64,000 nt of DNA, from NCBI GenBank assembly GCA_935421135.1, contig OW285189.1, forward strand, positions 8,205,072-8,269,071, read 5' to 3'. A program made the translations under genes and the position numbers. The notes under the pieces were generated by a model, which was given only the letters and a program-made list of their open reading frames with translations, did not search any database and was not told the origin of the DNA. Of this stretch, positions 27,001 to 42,000 are shown piece by piece. The stretch's first letter is position 1. The number at the start of each line of letters is the position of its first letter. The stretch comes from Bugulina stolonifera (taxonomy: Eukaryota; Bryozoa; Gymnolaemata; Cheilostomatida; Bugulidae).

Positions 27001-30000
27001 CCACCTAAAGACTCGTCTTGTTTCAGCAGGTCACAAAGAGTTTCTTTGCAGAGAGACTTTCCAACACCTGCTCTAGACGATCGTATGAGCCTGGCATTTG
27101 ACCTACAAATTACCCTGTACAGTTCATATCATATCTAATTTAATGATATTGATTGGTGAACATTCTAAAATGGATCATGCATCAATGTTTCTGGTATGTA
27201 AAAGTACATTGTACATGACATATGGTTTATTCATACATGTAATTTCCTCACGTACCAAAGGTCAATCACTGGATTTCCATTACTCGAACTAGCATAGAGT
27301 TCGCTCTAATAAAAGCTGCTGTGGTTAGCAGTACGTACTAAGCCAGCCCATGAACTATTAATAGCTCGCAATAATCGTTGGCACATAGCGAGCTCACATG
27401 ACTGCGCACTGAGAGTGCGCACTTACTGAGCTCACTAAATGAGTGCGAGCTGAGTCACCCCATCGCTTGAGCTGAGCTTAAACTGTGCTGAGTTTGAACC
27501 ATGGAAACATGGAAACCCATTGAATTTTTTGCATTGGCTAGTTTTACTCTTCATTATGCAACAATTATACTCCTTTGCTTGTTTGCTCTACAGTCTACAG
27601 AGACTAACCACCTTTCTCTATGATTGACCAACATTATTATGTCAATTTTGAGGTTGCATTCAGTCTTGCAGCCATGCTCAATTCATAATCAGCCATTTTT
27701 GTACATTATAGTTACGTAACACTTTGATTCATCCCACTTTACAGGAATAGAGCTCGACAGTTCACACAGCCACTAACCCTGGTCAGCCAAAATGCAGAGA
27801 AAACTCATGACTTTTTAGGCCAAAGTCACAGCAGAATATGGTGCTAGCTCAATAAGATTTCATAAAGTGAGTTGGTGTTATAGCTTGAGATCATTGAGCT
27901 GCTCATAATGATGGGCACCATACTTGAGACTCTCTCTCATGTGCAGGAATCATGCGGCTGTCACCACAGTCATTGGCTTCGGTCACTGTCCTGAATTGTC
28001 AGATAAAGAAGGCAATATTGCCTAATCTGTCAAAAATAGTGCTCTACAAGCTTGCTGAATCTGCCTAGGTTCCCGGAGCAATTTCTCCATCTCCAAAAAC
28101 TGTGTCCTAAATTATCAACCTGCCCATACAGACTACTTTTTTTGCCCAAGTCTTTATCTCGTGTGAAATCTTCAAAATGGACCCATCCAATCCCACCACT
28201 ACCGCCAATCTTGTGAAATTGAACAGAATAACCTGGTGCTTTCTGTTTTATTTCCTAGCTACCCTTGTTAACAGATAAACTACCCAACACAACACTCCCC
28301 AAATGCAACCAAGAGGTAATGGTGAATCTGGTCAGTTTATGTTAGCCCAAGTTTAGGAGCCTACTCGGAATTTTTCCACAAGTTTGAAAAAATGGCCAAA
28401 CCCGCAACATCCCATATACATGTATATATATATACAGGGTCTATATATATATAGCCAAGAAACAATAAGATGTGGAGTGTCTCATGTGCAGCTGGCTCCG
28501 AGTGCACCTACTGCTCACTGGCGAAGCTTCTTTTTTATTTTGCTGAGCTGGTGTAATGTAATGGCTGTGTTCTGTCCACTGTGCTAGGTGATTCCTGTCA
28601 GGGATGAGTATTTTCATGGATGTGCAATTGAGCCCCTGACTGCTCAATTGTCACATTAAACATTCCATGCATAGCATCGCAGATTGGGAGTTTTTATGGT
28701 TGTGTATCTTCTAGTTTTTTCCTATAGATGCTAATAAACTGAACTAGCAGCGTATGCCTCAATCGGTTCACAAATTGTTAAATCCAATCTGACATCAATA
28801 AGAAATGCATTTTATTATAATTATGGGTGCCCTTGGTAACAAGGGTAAAAATGTTCTAATTGCTCCCTACCAAAACATTGATCTGAGATGATAACAACCT
28901 TGGAAAAACAAAATTATAATTATATAACGAGAATTTAAGTAGTAAGCATTTTTATACCTGTTATTGTCAACTGAGCAGGCTGTCTTTGACACCTTGTTTG
29001 GAACAGTAAGAAACCCTTTCACATAATCTGACAACACTTCCTTCTCAGTCAGCTTACAGTCCTTCACCAGATGCTTCTCCAAATAGTAGTGCATTCGAGC
29101 AGTAGCCTTTCTCTCTTCTGCGTAAATAAAGGCAAGACCGAAGCTGCTCACTGCGTCTTCTCCTACATCATTCAGCCTCTTTTCAATGGCATGACACACT
29201 TCGTAGTCAAGAAGGTGACAGTTTACCATGCAGTAGAAGGAGAGTGGGTCTCTGAGTGCACGGCTCAAGAACAACAGCACCTGGAATAGCAAAGCAACCT
29301 TATTTGACAATGTTACAAAAAGTTTTTGCATTAGTATTATCTACCTGTTCAGTGACTACCAATGGCTCTACAACTAGACTATACTATTAGTGTATTGTTC
29401 AAGAAGTTCAAGTTAGAATTAGCATTGCACCTTATAATATTAGAATGATAGAGTACAGCTACTTGCTGCTTGCCATAGAAAACTACTGACAGATTTCTTG
29501 GAGCTTTATTTATCTGTCAACTGTTTAAGTTAAATAGCTGTTTACAACATATATTAAAGCATTTATGGGAATGCAGCAGTGAATATTGGAAAATGTTGGT
29601 GCGAACAAGTATCTTTAGAATGAATAATACGACGAGACGCATTTTATATTTTTATTGACTCCTAATATTTCGATGTATGTCCATACATCATCATCATTCC
29701 TCCGATGATGATGTATGGACATACATCGAAATACATTTGTATTAGGAGTCGATAAAAATATAAAATGTGTCTCGCCTTATTATTCAGCAGTGAATAGTTT
29801 TACAGAGTTAAGTGTGAGCAGGAGAACACAATTCTTTATAATGCAGCTCCAAATGCTGCAAGCCTACTAACATAAGAGGGGTTGCATTAAAGGTGGACTG
29901 TACTGAAAATTTCAGAATGTTTGTTACCAAATTAACTATGTTAGTATTACTTGATACCTATACAAACATATCTAAACTGTTTTAGCAGTAGTTAACAGGT

Positions 30001-33000
30001 GCTAAACTGCAAAAAAGTAACCCTAAAATTTCTAAATTAACCATAGTGATGTCAGCTTTAGGAGTTATCTCCACCTAGTTTTATGTAGGTTCTCAAAACT
30101 CCTTCTGTGATTATCCCAACTCTGACACACTATATAGCAGCAATATTGAGTTCTTACAACTGTTTTATAAAATATACAGTGTTCATTCAATAAAACAGAT
30201 ATTAGCAATTATAGTACTACATACTACATGTTCAACACACCAGTCTAGTGCATTGGCTTGTTATTCATGAGATAAACAAGTAGCCTATATTGACCAATCA
30301 AATTGCGAACTCAAAAGTCATTTGATAATTTTTTGCGACAAATTGTACTTTTTATTGTCTAGGAATATAAACTAGCATTTGTTCTACATACCCATTTTTT
30401 CGTTTTGTGATATTCCTAGTACAACAAGGATAAAATCTCAATTACAATTTTCGGTTTATAATAACACAATGCATGGTCTGGCATTCACTCCCTGCAATGA
30501 TGTATTTCACTAGTTTTAGCAGAGCTGGGTACCATGATGACATCATAGAGCCCAGCTGGTATTGTGCTAACTGGTTCAGCTGCTACTAGGCTTTCTAATG
30601 GTGTATTCAGCTTATAGTGTCAAAATTTCAGTACAGTCCATCTTTAAATAAATACAGAAAACAAATGTTACAACCCCGATAAACTTACAAGAGTAATAAC
30701 TTCTGTACTGTAAATACTAAAGAGCTCAATAGTTTACACAGCCACTAACCCTGATCAGCCAAAATGCAGAGCAAACTATAATAACTTCTGCACCTACATG
30801 TACTTCACTTCCTTTGTATATTAAACAACATGATGCTATGAGAGTTCAAACTGGTTACCTCCTGGATTGTGGTTCTCTGATTACAGATCAGCACCTCATT
30901 TCTAGTAGGCGGTCTGCAGGTTATATCCCAGGCATAGATTGTAAGCACAGTTTGGTAGATTTGGTCTGCAAAATATTTGTTAAAATTGGTACATAGTCTC
31001 TCCGTCCTGGCTATATGTAGTGCAACACCAATGTATTATTTTGTTGTAGGCTTTCTTGTCCATGACATTGAAGAAGTGCAACAAATTTCACTGTTATTTA
31101 CTACACAGACAGTCCTGTAGATAATAAATGAACGTGTCTGCGGTAACTCCATGAATAAAGAATTTGCCCAAAGATACATGTAACATAGGCTATATAGAAC
31201 AGCTGAGTTAGAAAAACGTATATTATGTAGGTCTACCTAACGAGCCGTATTGAAATTTATGAACTCGAATTAGTCTAACAGCCTAGCGGAACATGTGTAC
31301 TTACTTTCTGGTTTGGCAATAAGACATGGTCTTCCTCTTTCCAGCCACTCAGGCAGCTCTCGCTTTTTACTTTCCTGTGCCTTTCTCCCTACAGTTAAAA
31401 CATAACAACTACGGAATGATGCAAAATCGCTGTCCCAGTGTGAAAATTACCTATCTGGTTGGAGCCAAAAAATTGATTTTTTTTTGGTTGATTTGGTGTT
31501 CTACATGTGCCAAGACCATGTTCTGAAAATTTGGTGATGATTGCATAATTACTTCCTGTTTAAACTGAGAATGCAAACAACCTATTTTGCAGACAATGTT
31601 CACATCCCAATAATGAATCAACCCATCTGGCATCAACCAATCACAATGCTTGATTTATCATTAAATTGCATTGTACTTGGAACATAGGGCATAGCAGTAC
31701 AGCATATGAACAATGTAAACGTTATAACAGAAAGCAAGTTAAAAGATGGAAATAACTTTTCTTTTCATAGATTCCGAATCATTTCAGGCAACTTTGAAAC
31801 AATATTATAATGGTTGAACGGATTGCTATATTATTAATAATTACTGTACACTTGGTGTATTTAAAGGAAATAATTCTGGAAACTACACAACATTTTTTGT
31901 CATACGAATATTAAGCTGGGCTAATGATAAGACTCTAGGCAGAGAGAATTGTTCTACTTCATTAAAATATTCAAGATAAGGCTATTCTACAATGTTGGGT
32001 ACCATGTTACTTTAGGACATGCATTTTTGATAGTCAATATTATGCGTGTACTTTGTTAATGGCTATACTACCTGCAGGATAGTTTTATAAAAGGAAGTTT
32101 ACTGCAACAATATTTCTGAAATTGAAAAATAAGTTTACTGATGAAAGGTACTTAGAAGAACTAAGAAGTGAAATAAAAGTAAAAGTAGATTAGTGGGTGA
32201 GCATTTCACTTTGTTATTAATATCATAGCAATAATGTTACAAAAAATATATACATTAACTTCATTTTTTCAACTCATCACTGCAATTGGCATCTTCATAG
32301 TAGCTATAGATCTAAAACTAAGCTGCTGCAACAATTACAATCTAATTTGTAGAGTAACTCTCAGCACATAACTCAATTCAATAGGTTTCATTGCCAGATA
32401 GGTTGATATTGCAATGACATAATCACCTATCTGAGTTTGTTTATCTCAAACCACAGCAACAGAAAGTAATTAAGTTCACCAAAAATGAGTTGAATACATA
32501 GTGGTAACCACAAGGAATAGTCTGAGAGAGCTTTTAGTAACTGGACATGTGCCAATACAGAATAATTAGCAACACAAACTTGAAAGTGCTCTAGCAGAAA
32601 ATGAAAAACTGCCCAGATACATGTAGGTCATTTGCATACTGGGACAGCGAAATGCAGAATGATTCCGCTATGTCAAACTATCAGTGCATATTTACAATGA
32701 CCAAATTAGCTTGCCTTTCGAGTTTGCGCCATATTATTGCCAAGTAGAAAAAGCAAAAAGTCAGGTCTCATCTGTTCAAAATCCCTGGACAAGTATCAAA
32801 ATTACTGGAAATAGTTTGGGTGTATATCTGAATAAAAATATAAGGGTCTACTAACATTAGCTTATTGCATTGGATATTACATAATCTATAGCACTTGCTA
32901 CTACATGTACATTGGAATACTATACATTATGGCATCTCACATTAGTGTTTTCAACACATTTGTACATGAACTGTTTACTCATTAGTATGGGTTTTATATT

Positions 33001-36000
33001 TTGCAAGTTCTAATTTTATCGTTTTTCTGTAAGAGGCTTTCGCATGATAATTTGCCTGGTCATTTCCACATCATAGCCTGTACCAGGATTAGGCATAAAT
33101 TATTGCAATACATATTTTGTACCAGGATATGCATAATAACGCTGACGTCTAATTAACCACTAAAGCGTTTTTAGTAACACCTGGTTTTTTGTCTGACCAC
33201 CTGTGCCTGGTCATGCTTACGTCAATTGGTTGGTTTGAACCCATCTCCACCCAGTACCATAATCTGGTTTACAATTGAATTCTGCATCTTGTGACGGAAA
33301 ACGTCTGAAGTTTAAATTACGTGTTTTTGCCAATTTTGGACACTACAACGTCCAATCAGTTTCTTAGGTTATTTTTAGACGCTATAAATATACTACTACT
33401 ATAAAACTGAGCAAAAACTTAGGTTCAGTACCCAGTTTAGTATTGGATACCCACACTATAACAACGTGTACTTCTCTAACTACTATTCTATTCTTTTGGA
33501 GACACCTCCACAGCTACATAGTAAGTTGTTGCATTCAGCCATGCATTTACACTTGTATTTCTTTCTTGTTAATTAGGCGTATATTATTATTTTTAATACC
33601 TTTTAATACTTATGTAACATGTGCAAATGCTTAAGTTCTATTTTTAATACATTATTGTAGCCATGATGTCAGTAGTATGTCAAATGTATTTAGTAAAAGT
33701 TGTTCTCTAAAATTCGGTCTAATTAATTCCAACTCACTAATGATATGTTATATAACACTTGGTAACTAATATGAGTTACATGTCGCATACAGCTTGGTCA
33801 ACTATTACTATCATACACATGTACCTGCATAAACTACACCTATATCATATCATATATACTACATCTTGGCAGTAAGGTTAAGGACAGCATACAAATCAGT
33901 CAATTAATATTATCCAAAATTATATTGTGTAATTAATAGTCTGTTCGTCTGGATTTGTTTTACTTCCAAGCCATTATTGTCTTAAAGTTCCATCTTTTTA
34001 TATAGTAATTCTTAGTCTTCTTTTAAACAAAATGATGGTTGAAGTTGTATGCTGTCTAATGTAACCTTGGACCAATAGGCATCCAATTAGTTCCAAACTG
34101 CTTGTTTAAACTGTGTCCCATAATATACAAGGGAACTCGTGTTGTTGGTTTCATTAGGCGTATTTGGGAACTGTACTGGTTTATATAGCACTGGTCTAAC
34201 TATCCGAATGCAACTTGAGCGTTCAGGTGTGACTAGTGCTTGCTCTGAAGGAAAATCCCCTTGCTAAGTGAATATACTTTATATTATTATTGCCAGGCAC
34301 TGCTTGCCTTGCGTTATAGCTAGCGCTATATTATTGAATAAAATATATTGTTATTGCCGCAGATTGTTATTTATAAGCTTGCACGGTGCAATATCCGAAT
34401 ACGCCTATTGTCTTTGAACAAAGCTCCATTACACTATAGAAGCCATTGTATGATTATTTGTCTCGAAGTATTTTGGGCACCTCACCATCGTGGGAGATAA
34501 CTGCATATAAAAAACCGGCAAACAATACCAGTTTCTCTTCTCCCTAGTACAAGGGGCAAATTTTCATTACAAATAATCACCAAGCAGCATCAAATTGTCA
34601 ACTTTAGTGTTATTATTGGCAGCTTTCAAAATATTTTCTTCAACGTAAATGACTTATTTTAGGTTGCATGTTTCACTTTATGAGGCTTGAGATTATTTTC
34701 ACCATATTATGTAAAATATCAGAACGGCTGGAAAACTTAGTAGGGACAGGCACAAAAACCAAAATCTGAACACTTGACAACTATGGTTTGCACCCATATG
34801 CTGCAGTATCTCCTTGCTCAGTGCTCACGCTCAATGAACCATACATTTGCGGGAGGTGAATGGTACGGCAGATTTTAGTGAGATTTAGAAACAGGATTTT
34901 GATTTGAGTTAATATAATTTGGCTCTACATGAATTCGAATCATTAATTAAGCAATTAACAACACACTTCAAAATAGTCGGAAGAAGTGTCTACATTGTAA
35001 TGGTACAGGACATTTGTATACGACTCCAGCTACCGGGCAAAGCCCTACAGCACCTTAAGTGCCTAGTAGTTGTCACAACGCTACTCAGCTAACACTCAAA
35101 CTCTCATAACTAGCTGCTCGTATACTCACATTCAATTGTATTGCATGTCAAACCATTTAATTACTGTCTATATAAGTGTATCTATGTGTTTATACCCATT
35201 CTACTTAATTACATACTGATGTGCATTCATGTATGATTATTGCTCAGTCTTTTAATGCCTTTTATATCCACGTACAGAGGCCCGACCTCTCAGAATCACT
35301 TGATATTCATTTTGTACATGAATTGGATCATTCTAAGCAACTTTTGTATAACCTGACCTATTTTGGGTCGGCCGTCGAGCTTCCGGCGGCCATGTTGTTG
35401 CGCAACTTCCGGACGACCTTATGTCGTCTTTTCCCAACACTACGTCGGGCGGAAGTCCTTATACTATATAAAGGGCATTGTTTTACTGTTCATCCTCTCA
35501 GTCTTCACTTGGCTTTCAATAAAGACACATCTATACTTGATACAGAGACTTTCACTTCCCTTTGTCAGGTCATTCGCTTAGCGAACCGCCTACTAGGTCG
35601 GATCACTCTCTTTCAAAGTATAGTCTGAAGGTCAGACTTGGAACCAGATGGGTCGTCTCTGGTAGTTATTGGGCTACTGAGACCGCTTGATCTTTTATGT
35701 AATGAGAAGGCCTAGCACCACTCATAGGCACTTCGATTCTGAGTTGGTAGTCGTCCAAGAACGATCGCACGAAATCACAGAAACCATTACAAAATGCACA
35801 ACAGCATGGCTAATTGAGGTGCAGAGGCCAACTAGCAGACATGGAGGTGAGTAGTATAGGCGATGCAGATCTGCTCCGACATGTACGTAATGACCCCAGA
35901 TTTCACCCAAACACAGAGCAGTGTTTCAAATTTCAACCAATCAGAAGAGGGCAAAAGAATTTTGCACACGACCTTGCCAAAGTCACTCAAAATCCAGCCT

Positions 36001-39000
36001 TCTAGGATTGATGGAAAAACCATTTGCACCCTTGGAAATTCCAGCCACAGGAATGTTATGCTTCCTAATCACCATGAGAAAATTCCAACGCAGGAATGCT
36101 AGAAATCCTAATGTCTTGTCAATTTGTCATAATTAGAGGGAGAAAACAGGTTAATTTTGACGGATTGACAAGACATTGGGAATTCTATCTTTCCTGCGGT
36201 GAAATTTCCATGGTTTCTTTAGTGATTTGGAAGCATAACATTGCTCTATTTGGAATTTTCAAGTGTGCAGATGGGTTTTCGACCAATCCTAGAAGGCTGG
36301 ATTCTGGGTGAATTTGGCAAGGTCGTGTGCAAAATTTTTCTGCCTTCTTTTGATTGGTTGAAATTTGAAGCACTGCTATGTGATTAGGTAAAATCCGGAG
36401 TCACTCGGTGTATGTCGGAGCAGATTTGCACTACCTACACTACTGAGGTATTTTTTATTAACGGAGGATGGGGAAAAACTGAATGTGATTCAGTAAAATA
36501 AACCTGATCAAAACAGAGACTATTCCAGAGTCCTGCTTCAAGATCAGATGAAGTTTGGTTATTTTTGTAGTCATGTAGATTTTGACTGGTAGTTGATTCA
36601 ATGTTACCGCAGCCTGATAGGATGGCTGACGTTGACCAATGGCAGATGATTCAATAATATATAGAGGACGGTCGATAGAGGAATGATAAGTTGAGTAGTG
36701 AGGATTTGGATAGATGTTACCATGAAAGACTTTATGGGCAATAAGATTAATGCGATGCTTGCAGCATTGAGGAAAAGGAAGGATGTTAGCAGTTTTGAAG
36801 AAAGAAGCAGAGTGTTCTCGGGGTTATTTTCTAAATATTGTCTGAAACATTCTTTTTTGGATCGTGCTAAATTTTTTCAAGCGAGTAGATGGGGCATTGC
36901 CATCGCCAATACAGTGCACTAATATTTTGAATGATCTAGAGCGTTATGCTCACATCGAAGAATGAGTGATTTTGAAGAAAGGTAAAATTTGATTCCTAGT
37001 TTAAAGTTAGATTTTGTTAACACACCGAGAATTCGGAGCTCATTAACTAATTTCAAGGGGTTTCCACGCATTGCAATTTCTCCATAAAGTTGAAAATTAG
37101 TGTGGTGATTTTTGTCGAAGTTCAAAGTTAATTTATTAGTGTTGCACCAGTGATAGACCAAGTCAAGATTTTCATTAATTTCTGAATTCATGTTGTTTAA
37201 GTTTTCGCTTTTAACAAGCAAGCTGGTGTCATCAGCAAATAAAATGGGTTCAAAGAAATCTGTGTTTGTCATCAAGTCATTTATGTGCAGGATGAACAAT
37301 GTGAGAACCAAGATTGACCCCTGTAGAACACCACAGGTAATCATTCCGTCATTGAAGCTATTATACTATTACGACAATGCTCATAATTCTCTGTTGGGTT
37401 AAAAATGATCTGGAGAGTGTATGCAAGAAAAGTGGAAGTAGCTAGCAGTAAGAAGGCCACTAGTACAGTAGTGAACTGTTTTTCCGTGTTCTTCACAACA
37501 GGCCTAAAGGTTCCTCTGGGAACTAGTGCAATATAATTAGCAAAAGAAGCAGCTATTCGTTTTTGTACATGGGTACTAGTCCGATGCATGACACATACTT
37601 TCATATGAATACATGTACTTGTACATGTAAGTTGACTAAAATATTGAGCAAAAACATAATTAGGTTCTTTGCAAAATATTATATTTCACCCAATGTGAGC
37701 AAATTTAAGGTTTGGTAATATGTGCAAGTCATTTTGTATCATGATGCTAGAATAATACAGCTCAACTTACTGCAGATTTGCCTGAGGACGCATCCTAGGT
37801 GTGAGATGCTAAGGAACTCTTTGATGGTCTTGCTTGTCATTTCAATGAATGAATCCCACATGCTGCTCAGCTTATCTTGAAATGTGGCACTCCTGCAAGA
37901 AAGTACAACTTCAGGCTAACATAACATGACATGGAAGCAGATACAAATTACTAGTCTCGACTTAGATTTTCAGATTCTTAATCGTGACTAAGGCTACGCT
38001 AGGTAGTTTCCATCTTGTGATTTTAGTATTTAAATCTATTCTACAAATCTATAACTGTTGGAAAATTCTGCAACCTATCCTACAGCAGTGGCGTTTAAAA
38101 TTCGTGACTTGTGGCATTACAACACTAATAGCTAGATAAGTTTAATGCGCATATGAATATAATGCAAATTTGAACTTAGATTAATTGAAGCAGTTAAAAA
38201 ATTGGGCATGGTATTTTGATGACATGGATTCTTGCTAGCAGTTAACATAATTTCCACACTAAAAGGTGGAATCTACGATTTGCAAAGGCAAAAATTTAGT
38301 CGAAGTTTAGATTTGTCTCATTGGCGATGAGACCTTTCATACTACATAAATACTAGGTTAGCTTTCCTGAAGATATCTTCCCATTCTATTAAATATCAAA
38401 TGGTCACGTGATCACTTTCTAATCCCGCTAAAGTGATAGTAAATAATTTTCTTAATATTATTGAATCAAGGAGCAACTTACTCCTTACCACTTGATTGAA
38501 TCATAACATTTTGAAACAAGACTGATTCTGAGCATTTTCGTACATTTCGATGAAATTGAGTTAATTTAATGTATAAATGAGTTAAACTAATTAATGACTG
38601 TAAACCTATACAGTTAAAATTTTAACTGTCAAGTACGTAGATAAATTCTTATTTGTCATCAATTGGCTGATGGCTTTTATCATTCTAAACTTAAGTGTTG
38701 TACTAAATTCGTCCAAGTTTGTTTAAGAGAACTTTAAAATAGTTAACAGTATCAAAACAGTAACTTTTAACAATGTTTATTGTGTTTTAAATTAAATAAT
38801 TTAAATGATGTAATAAACCAAAATCATTTTCTCCAGCGACATAATCCACACATTATTTTGTTTTCATTGTTAGCAGCACCACATCAAATTATAACTTACA
38901 TGATTGTATAAGATAACACTTTAGTTTCAAATTCCAAATCAATCAATCAATAACTCCCTTCACATCTGTCAACTTTTTTAAATTGTAAATTATGGCCAAT

Positions 39001-42000
39001 TTTCAGGAATGTCTGAAAGCCCGTTAATAATGGTTTATATGTCCAAATTTGGAAATGCTTAGTTGACTGTTGGAGTTGAATATCTACATATGGTCTGTCT
39101 ATAGACTTTTATATAATAGAAGTAATCTCTATGAGGCTGCTTTTGCTGGAGTTGTACTGAATACCAGTACTATAGTCAATTCTGCTAACTGTTGAAGGTA
39201 TGAATATGAACCTTTTAGGACAATGTCCCATGCAAAGTATTTGATAAAATCATAATTGCGTGACATACTTGGGATGTTCTCCAAATGACTTCTCCAAAAT
39301 ATCAGTTGATGTCAGCTGAGTGTCTGAAATGTGCTCAGTCTTGGCACGTGCTGCCAACTCTGCTGCCTTCATCTCCGCTGCCTTAAGATCGTTCATCAAC
39401 TGGTTCATCCATCCAATGTAGATAGCTGTCAAACAAGTATGTAGTATTTACAGTGTACATGTGTATTGTTTATTGATCTCTGCTCTACTTTCGAAGGGGA
39501 TGAGATGACTGAATTGCTACTAATTGTGATCCACGTGTTTATAAGGGTGATATACATGTATAATCTGCATACACTAAGTACAGTGTGCTACAGTTGCATG
39601 ATGTCTCTAATGAATTTTGAATGACAACGTTAGCAGGACAAGGAGGGAGAGAACAATTACATGTCTATAATTGTTTTCCACTACATGCACATGTACAATG
39701 TATATTGGAAAAGAATTCACAGTGGCACACAAAAAATGTACATTATATACACTGTGTACATATAAACATAGCCATACTTGTTTTACACTGAAACTGTTTG
39801 ACTGAAGTTTATGGAGAATTCTTACTTGCCATGCTAGGGAGAATTTTAAAACTGCTGTTTGAGTAATCATACTGTATATGCAGTAAAGCCTTAACTAGTT
39901 AATTTAAATCTTACTGAAATCATCACTTGTTCCAAGCTCATTTACAGCTCGAACTGCCAATGACTCAGTGAAACCGTCATGCTCATCGACAAGCTCATCA
40001 ACTACATCTTGTTGATCGGAAGACATTTCGCTATAAGGAACGGCTGGTCGGTAGCCTGGTGACTCATCCTTTTGTTCCTCTTGCATGGGGTCTTTTGCAG
40101 AGTCTGTTGAACAGTCTTTTATCATTTGTAGAAGCTTGCTTGGTTCAATTGTGTCAATCATAGCTAATAGAGGGAGTGACTAAAACCGTAAGAACTATTG
40201 TAAACTTATGATGTACACGTACACCACAAATAACTCATAAAATAATGAAAAAGCAGCTCTTGTCCTGCAATTTTTTACAATGTACATATACAGTATGTGT
40301 GCATACCTGCTTTAAGCAACCTGGATTTCCAGTGTCGTAGTAAGTGCCTAGCTCCCTTCTTAAAACTACCAGCTGTTCTGTGGTGTAGAAGTTCAGCTCT
40401 GGGTAATCTCTATATTAAATTAAAAATTATGTGCTAGCTAAATACGAGTAAATAAGACTATGAACCTAGTACGTTCAATAAATATATAAAGAGACACTTT
40501 ATACAGACAAAGCTGGCATGGTAGCCATTGAAGCAAAAATAAACATGATCATGAATTTTATATCTGGTTCACTTTTTTCAACTCAACCTATATTATATTA
40601 TATGCATGGGGGTTCAGAGAGAGTGAACACATTGTATCCTTCAAGTACATTGTACAATGCACATTGTACAATGTACATTGTACAATGTACATTGTACAAT
40701 GTACATTGTACAATGTACATGTGATATTTAAATTGGGCAAATATGTTCTGTAACTGTCCTTTTATTGTAGTCCTACAAGAAAAGAGTGAATACAGTGAGC
40801 GAAGACCAACACTAGGACTAAGAATTGAAGTAGATTCAATAAAATGGTTGTATGGCCAGCTTTTGTCGGTCATTGCATGATTACGTTCACAACAACATTC
40901 AATAGTCTAGCAAACAGATTTTCTATAAGTAGTTGGTGGTTTATACATGAAAGGGCTTTAACGGCTGAAGATAGGGCATTTTGCAATTGTGATGACTTGT
41001 TTTTTTTACATATTATACATTCAAACATCTGGAAATGTAAACACTGGAAAGATATGGTTGTACAGATGAGATTTGTTTTAAAAACGACAATAATTCTACG
41101 GCATTTTAACAGCTCAGTAGCAGAGTTATATACAAAGGTAAAAGCTTACTTTCGATGCTGATTCATGCTATGTCTCCATTTTTCCACACAGCTGTCCATG
41201 TATTTGTACAGATTTTCACAATGCTCCAGGGCACCTCTGGTTGTCTCTTTATTCTTTCCCACCAGTACTTTGCCAATTGATTGAAGTCGTACTTCAATAC
41301 CAACAGTGACATTTGGCTTGCAGTGAATTATGACCCACATGTCATCAAACTGGATGCATCCCTCTCTTCGAAGTGTCATGTATGCTTTGGCAAGATTCTC
41401 AACAGCATCCCTCATCTGTAAATAAAATTTGCAAAATATACCTTGGCTGCGTATTGAATGAACCTGAACTTCTATTGGACAATACAGTGCTGATGAGTTG
41501 CTAAAATCTGACTTGCCCATTGCAGCCCCCCTCCCCCCCCCCCTCCCCCCCCCAAACAACTGCTCCAGAGGAGAGCAAGGCTTACTGGGTGGCAGAGTAG
41601 ACTGACAAAGAGATAAACTATCACAGGTAGTACTCCAGGTGTAGGCTATGCAGGCTTGAACAAGAAATAAGTACAATGTACATGTATATCCAGCTGCACA
41701 TTCACCCTAGAAAACTGCACTAAGTCATAGTGTCATTGCCCCAGTGGTACTTACACTATCAAATCTCTTGATTATATCCTTATTGCTCATTTGGTTTTCT
41801 CCAGCAACAAGAGCCAACTTACTCTGCAGTTCTTTGAGCTCTGTGTATGAACAGGGCTTAGCATCCTTTGACAACCTCAGCTGCATTACATCCTCTAAAG
41901 ACTACAAGGTTAAAGCTAAAAATCTTAGTACGTACATGTATATCATATTGTAATGGTTTCTGTGTTTTGGTGCGGTCGTCCTTGGACGACTATCGACCCA

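Noticed and set aside
30814..30996. Plus-strand frame of 60 codons
   Set aside because: It covers the minus-strand exon 14 with correct splice sites and RNF213 similarity.
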